From Alteribacillus sp. YIM 98480 (GTDB taxonomy: Bacteria > Bacillota > Bacilli > Bacillales > Marinococcaceae), in NCBI RefSeq assembly GCF_009765375.1, contig NZ_VTOK01000028.1, forward strand, positions 1 through 32,892: a stretch of DNA of 32,892 nucleotides, read 5' to 3'. The notes under the pieces are model-generated. The model searched no databases. It was given only the letters and a program-made list of their open reading frames with translations, and was not told where the DNA came from. Shown piece by piece: positions 29,442-32,892 of the stretch. The first letter of the stretch is position 1. Every line of letters begins with the position of its first letter. The translations under genes and the position numbers were made by a program.

Positions 29442-31046
29442 TTATCCATGAATATCCCGGCGATTATAACCGATAAAACCGGCAGCCAATAACACAATCG
29501 TTATAATGGTCAATATGGATACCTTCATAAGATCCATTTCCTCCACTGGAAGCTGAGGAATATGAGCAAATGGAGATAGATTACCAACCCAGTCTTTGAA
29601 TTGAAACAATCCTCCTAAATAAACAACAATAAAGGAATATCCCAAATACAACCATGTCAGCCCAGAGGCGTTTGGTGCAAAACCTACCAACAAAACGGCG
29701 ATACCAGTCATCACCCAGATTGCAGGTAGATAAACTATGGCTGCACTGTAAAATGTGCCAAATGACAAACCGTCGTCCATTACTGTTACAGCTGTTAAGC
29801 CTAGACTTCCTGCTGCCATAGAAATCATTACAAAACCAACAAAAAGAGCGATAAAAAGATAGCTTGCCAATAGCCGTGTACGAGATACGGCTCGAGCTAA
29901 TACATGTTCTGTGCGCGCCTTTTTCTCTTCACTTTTAAGTTTTAAAATGACCATAAGCGCGGGAATTGTACTAATCATAGATATAACGGACATAAGCTTT
30001 GCCGCGAATTGCTCCGTTAATGATACTCCAGTTACAGGTCCAATCAGATCTTCCATCACATCGATTTCATTAAAAAAAGACTCTAAATCGCCAAACACAG
30101 ACCCATAGGAAACACCAATCAAAACCATTCCAACAGCCCAGGAAATAATAGCCGTACGCAGAAGCCTAAATGCAAGCCCAAAAGGACTTTGTAAAAAGGG
30201 AGAAGCGAACGTTCGACCTGGCTTTGACGGTAAAAACCCTAAGCCTGTATCCCGAATGGAATGTAAATACAGAGCAAAAGCAACAAGAACAATAGACGCT
30301 GCCGCCGTTATGAAAACCGGCTGCCAGTAATTGTTCACATAAACTTCCGCTCCTAAAATCCATCCCAATGGAGAAAACCAGGAAAGTGTTTCATTGCTGA
30401 CATCCCCAATAGCCCGGATAAGATAGGAAACGCCGAGCACAGTGAAGGATAACCCAATTGCGCCCCGCGAGCTTTCTGAAAGCTGCGCAAATAATGCTGT
30501 AACTCCTGTGAAAAAAAATCCAATCGCACCTAATGCAGCACCATATAGAAGCGACCCATTTAGACTCATACTATCGATTCCTAATACATATAAGCCAAAA
30601 CCTATTCCTAATGCTAACAAGACATTCGTTCCAAATAGAACGGCAATGGCGGCGAGTAAATTAGATAATCGGCCAACAGGCAGAGAGCGTACCATTTCGA
30701 TGCGCCCATCTTCTTCTGCTGCTCGTGTATGACGAGCAAGGAGTAAAATATTCATAATTCCAACTGTTACAGCAGTGAAGAGCAGCATTTGATGGGCCAT
30801 CATGGCACCAAAGGTATAATTCTCTAAACCATAACCTGGACCAACCATGGCCGTCATGGCAGGGTTCAGCATCGTTTCAGCGAGCGCCTGTCTATCTTGT
30901 TCTGCCGGATATAAACTTGTAAAAGATTCCGCAATTAAAAAAGTAAATACAAATAACGAAAGCAGCCAAACCGGAATACGAATGCGGTCTTGCCGTAATA
31001 AAAACCGCGAGAGTATCCCTGTTTTATTGTATAAATGATTGGACAT
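29442..31046 (-). CDS. ABC-2-type exporter permease
   Basis: A 534-residue integral membrane protein with about 12 hydrophobic segments arranged as two halves, of the COG3559-type 'exporter of polyketide antibiotics' family. Signs are FLLRQDRIRIPVWLLSLFVF, ARHTRAAEEDGRIEMVRSLPVGR between the first segments, the matching KARTEHVLARAVSRTRLL in the second half, and the C-terminal FIGYNRRDIHG. With the ATPase below it forms an efflux pump for a hydrophobic compound. The ATG at 31046 overlaps the ATPase stop by one base (TGATG), so the TTG 31049 is not needed. The substrate is unknown. Confidence 0.86.
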   Translation of the reverse strand: MSNHLYNKTGILSRFLLRQDRIRIPVWLLSLFVFTFLIAESFTSLYPAEQDRQALAETMLNPAMTAMVGPGYGLENYTFGAMMAHQMLLFTAVTVGIMNILLLARHTRAAEEDGRIEMVRSLPVGRLSNLLAAIAVLFGTNVLLALGIGFGLYVLGIDSMSLNGSLLYGAALGAIGFFFTGVTALFAQLSESSRGAIGLSFTVLGVSYLIRAIGDVSNETLSWFSPLGWILGAEVYVNNYWQPVFITAAASIVLVAFALYLHSIRDTGLGFLPSKPGRTFASPFLQSPFGLAFRLLRTAIISWAVGMVLIGVSYGSVFGDLESFFNEIDVMEDLIGPVTGVSLTEQFAAKLMSVISMISTIPALMVILKLKSEEKKARTEHVLARAVSRTRLLASYLFIALFVGFVMISMAAGSLGLTAVTVMDDGLSFGTFYSAAIVYLPAIWVMTGIAVLLVGFAPNASGLTWLYLGYSFIVVYLGGLFQFKDWVGNLSPFAHIPQLPVEEMDLMKVSILTIITIVLLAAGFIGYNRRDIHG

Positions 31047-31942
31047 CAAGATGCACCTCCGTCCCCTGATTCATAATGGCGCATAAATAAATCTTCTAGC
31101 GCAGGCGGTGCACTTTCTAGCTTCACGATCCCATATTGACTTATATGTTTTATAACGCCGTCAAGCTCTTCTGAATCTACTTGAAATGAATATTGCTTTT
31201 CTGTTTCTTTGACGTCATGAACCCCGTTTAAATCTCGTAAAGAAACAATCGGTTGCTTTGTTTCCACAAGCAGATTCGTTCTTGTTAAATGACGGAGTTC
31301 CTTTAATGTTCCCGTTTCAATCATCTGTCCCTGCCTAATAATCCCTACTCTGTCACACAATTTTTCGACTTCAGATAAAATGTGGCTCGAAAGAAGAACA
31401 CTTTTACCTTCCCTTTTTAGATCAACCACACTTTCTTGGAACACTCTTTCCATCAATGGATCTAGCCCGGATGTCGGTTCATCGAGTATATAAAGATCGG
31501 CATCTGAAGAAAATGCAGCTATGAGAGCTACCTTTTGCCGGTTTCCTTTTGAATACGTCCGGCATTTTTTCGTTGGATCGAAATCAAACTTTTCGATCAG
31601 TTCTTCCCTCCGGCTTTTATGATGTGAACCACGCAGTTTGACAAACAGGTCAATGACTTCACCGCCAGTTAAATTGGGCCAAAGGTTCACATCTCCCGGC
31701 ACATAGGCAATGCGTTTGTGTATTTCAACGGCATTTTTCCAGGCATCCATACCAAATATCTTTGCTTCGCCTGCCGTTGCTTTTAAAACACCAAGCAAGA
31801 TGCGGATGGTTGTAGATTTCCCAGCTCCATTCGGACCAATAAAGCCATACACTTCTCCTTTGTTCACTTCAATGTTGACTTCATCTAAAGCTGTAAATTT
31901 CCCGAACGTTTTGGTTAAATGACGGGTGCTTAAAACAGTCAT
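31046..31942 (-). CDS. ABC transporter ATP-binding protein
   Basis: A 298-residue ATPase. Walker A is GPNGAGKST at residues 36-44, a signature YSKGN at 130-134 (a variant of LSGGQ), Walker B YILDE ending at Glu155, then PTSGLD and the switch His in SSH. The C-terminal region (about 215-298) is the usual extension of CcmA/DrrA-like exporters. It couples ATP hydrolysis to the permease below. Its ATG overlaps the TetR stop by four bases (ATGA) and its own stop overlaps the permease start. The non-canonical signature is found in related family members, so it is probably functional. Confidence 0.92.
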   Translation of the reverse strand: MTVLSTRHLTKTFGKFTALDEVNIEVNKGEVYGFIGPNGAGKSTTIRILLGVLKATAGEAKIFGMDAWKNAVEIHKRIAYVPGDVNLWPNLTGGEVIDLFVKLRGSHHKSRREELIEKFDFDPTKKCRTYSKGNRQKVALIAAFSSDADLYILDEPTSGLDPLMERVFQESVVDLKREGKSVLLSSHILSEVEKLCDRVGIIRQGQMIETGTLKELRHLTRTNLLVETKQPIVSLRDLNGVHDVKETEKQYSFQVDSEELDGVIKHISQYGIVKLESAPPALEDLFMRHYESGDGGAS

Positions 31943-32586
31943 TTGCCATCCTCCTCTTGCTCATAAAAACACGTTTTTAAAACATCTAGATATTCATAAA
32001 ATTCTTCCCAGTATGCCTCTAAATTAATGGATGCGAGCTTCTTTCCTTTTAAAGTGTTTTTTAAGTGATTCTGATACCCTTCTATGGACCAGCTGATAAG
32101 TTGGAATGCTTTATCTGCATCGACCTCTTTTTTAAATAATCTTTTATCAATATTATCGTACAGCTTAGAATTACCAAGTTCTTGTACTTCTTGAAGGCGC
32201 TTTTGTAATTCCACAGGTATCTCCGTTTCCTCTGTAAGCACCGCTGTCCCTAAAAAATTAAAAATGTTTGGGTTCTTCGTCTGCGCTGCAAACTTAGCCT
32301 TGGCTGCCTGCTTCATTCGTTCAATAAAATCCGTTTCCTCAGTCACAATGAGATTTAAATACTCATTAATAATGAAAGTGATGCTGTAATCCAGCAGGTA
32401 TTTATAAAGCTCTTTTTTGTTGTGAAAATAATAAAAAATCATCCCCTTTCCAATTCGAGCATTTTTAACAATTCGATTCGTAGAAGCTTGTTTAAATCCT
32501 TTTTCTGCAAATTCCTCAAGGGCTGCATTTAATATCCGTTGTTGTTTATCCTGATCTAAGTTTGTAAATGACTGTGTAATCTTCAT
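31939..32586 (-). CDS. TetR/AcrR family transcriptional regulator
   Basis: A 215-residue regulator. The N-terminal helix-turn-helix is clear: QQRILNAALEEFAEKGFKQAS (first 21 residues in part) followed by TNRIVKNARIGKGMIFYYFHNKKELYKYLL. The C-terminal helical domain should bind an inducer, perhaps the exported compound. It is the first gene of the operon with the ABC exporter, and the promoter carries two operator-like inverted repeats, so it probably represses its own operon. The ATG at 32586 has AAAGGAATGA upstream. Four-base overlap with the ATPase gene gives translational coupling. Confidence 0.9.
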   Translation of the reverse strand: MKITQSFTNLDQDKQQRILNAALEEFAEKGFKQASTNRIVKNARIGKGMIFYYFHNKKELYKYLLDYSITFIINEYLNLIVTEETDFIERMKQAAKAKFAAQTKNPNIFNFLGTAVLTEETEIPVELQKRLQEVQELGNSKLYDNIDKRLFKKEVDADKAFQLISWSIEGYQNHLKNTLKGKKLASINLEAYWEEFYEYLDVLKTCFYEQEEDGK

Positions 32587-32626
32587 TCATTCCTTTGGTA
32601 TATTATATTTTTGTTCAACTTAATTA

Positions 32627-32673
32627 GACCACTCCGGTCGATTAAATCATAACTGAATTAGACCAAACTGGTC
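32627..32673 (-). promoter_or_regulatory. Tandem operator-like repeats over the tetR promoter
   Basis: GACC-N5-GGTC occurs twice: at 32627-32639 and at 32661-32673, centres 34 bases apart. The minus-strand promoter reads TTGACC at 32675-32670 and TATGAT at 32651-32646 with an 18-base spacer, so one repeat covers the -35 and the other lies just downstream of the -10. This arrangement suits repression by the TetR protein. Confidence 0.6.
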
Positions 32674-32675
32674 AA

Positions 32676-32892
32676 CGATTTTAACCCATATTTAGAAAAA
32701 TTCGCCTTGCCACCAAGCCCTTAGATGAAGGCGATGGCCTAGTTGCACTTATACTGATTTCCTCAAATTTTGACCACATCGATGGTTCATCCATGCTAAA
32801 ATTTTCTACTTTCCTATCAGTTAAAAAAAGGGGCTGGGACATAACTAGCCCGAAATAGTAAAAAAGATTCCGATTATCGTTTTTTGATAATC
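32676..32892. other. End of window: hairpins and a common Firmicutes repeat
   Basis: TCGCCTT at about 32702 pairs with AAGGCGA at about 32728. GGGCTGGGACAT at 32831 followed by AGCCC at 32847 is a common intergenic repeat of Bacillaceae. At the very end GATTATC and GATAATC form a hairpin around TTTTTT (about 32872-32892). These are probably terminator-like and belong to a gene just past the window. No coding frame is seen. Confidence 0.4.

Overview
The window looks like chromosomal DNA of a low-GC, endospore-forming Bacillaceae. Shine-Dalgarno sites are strong AAGGAGG types, GTG and TTG starts are frequent, and there are spore genes (an H-type small acid-soluble protein, a YheC/YheD ATP-grasp protein), an RsbR-like stressosome protein, CcpA-type cre sites and intrinsic terminators. 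Several genes resemble B. subtilis families (YkoP, YkoQ, YndM, LrgA/LrgB, FbpA, CvpA). A halotolerant Bacillaceae is plausible but cannot be proven from the sequence. I recognised no rRNA, tRNA, CRISPR array, prophage or transposase gene.

Layout. 1-7365 (minus): a tight operon encoding an XdhC-type maturation factor, the three subunits of a molybdenum hydroxylase, a CoxG-like SRPBCC protein, an acyl-CoA synthetase and the start of an enoyl-CoA hydratase. Many junctions overlap or abut. The gene set suggests oxidation of an aromatic or heterocyclic compound by a Mo enzyme, linked to CoA-thioester catabolism. 7832-8605 (plus): a butanediol/acetoin dehydrogenase-type SDR. 9239-10556 (plus): an LrgA-LrgB pair followed by an unusual HPr/Crh-like protein, closed by a perfect terminator. 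11450-15298: CysQ-like phosphatase, a small Gly/Asn-rich membrane protein, YkoP and YkoQ homologues (convergent), and an Asp/Glu-racemase-superfamily protein. 15515-17107: a secreted GH32 fructan hydrolase with a well-formed promoter and a cre site near the transcription start. 17200-21811: a methyltransferase, an RsbR-like STAS protein, a DUF2512 membrane protein, a secreted glycerophosphodiesterase with possible PhoP boxes, and a luciferase-like monooxygenase.

21831-27043 contains three copies of an intergenic repeat family that share one terminus. Between and beside them lie an FbpA-like small protein behind a perfect cre site, a small protein kinase, CvpA, a DUF3231 protein, a MaoC-like hot-dog protein, a small basic protein and sspH. 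27190-29275 (minus) looks spore-surface related: a small phospholipase A2-like protein, a YheC/YheD protein, a 40-residue protein and an unknown beta-rich protein. 29442-32586 (minus) is a translationally coupled TetR-ABC ATPase-ABC permease operon with two operator-like repeats over its promoter.

The points most worth a second look are the HPr-like protein tied to LrgAB, the cre-controlled FbpA-like gene, the repeat family with a shared end and different bodies, a 21-bp-periodic CTCGCCA array, the phospholipase A2-like protein in a spore-gene neighbourhood, and the composition of the Mo-hydroxylase/CoA operon.
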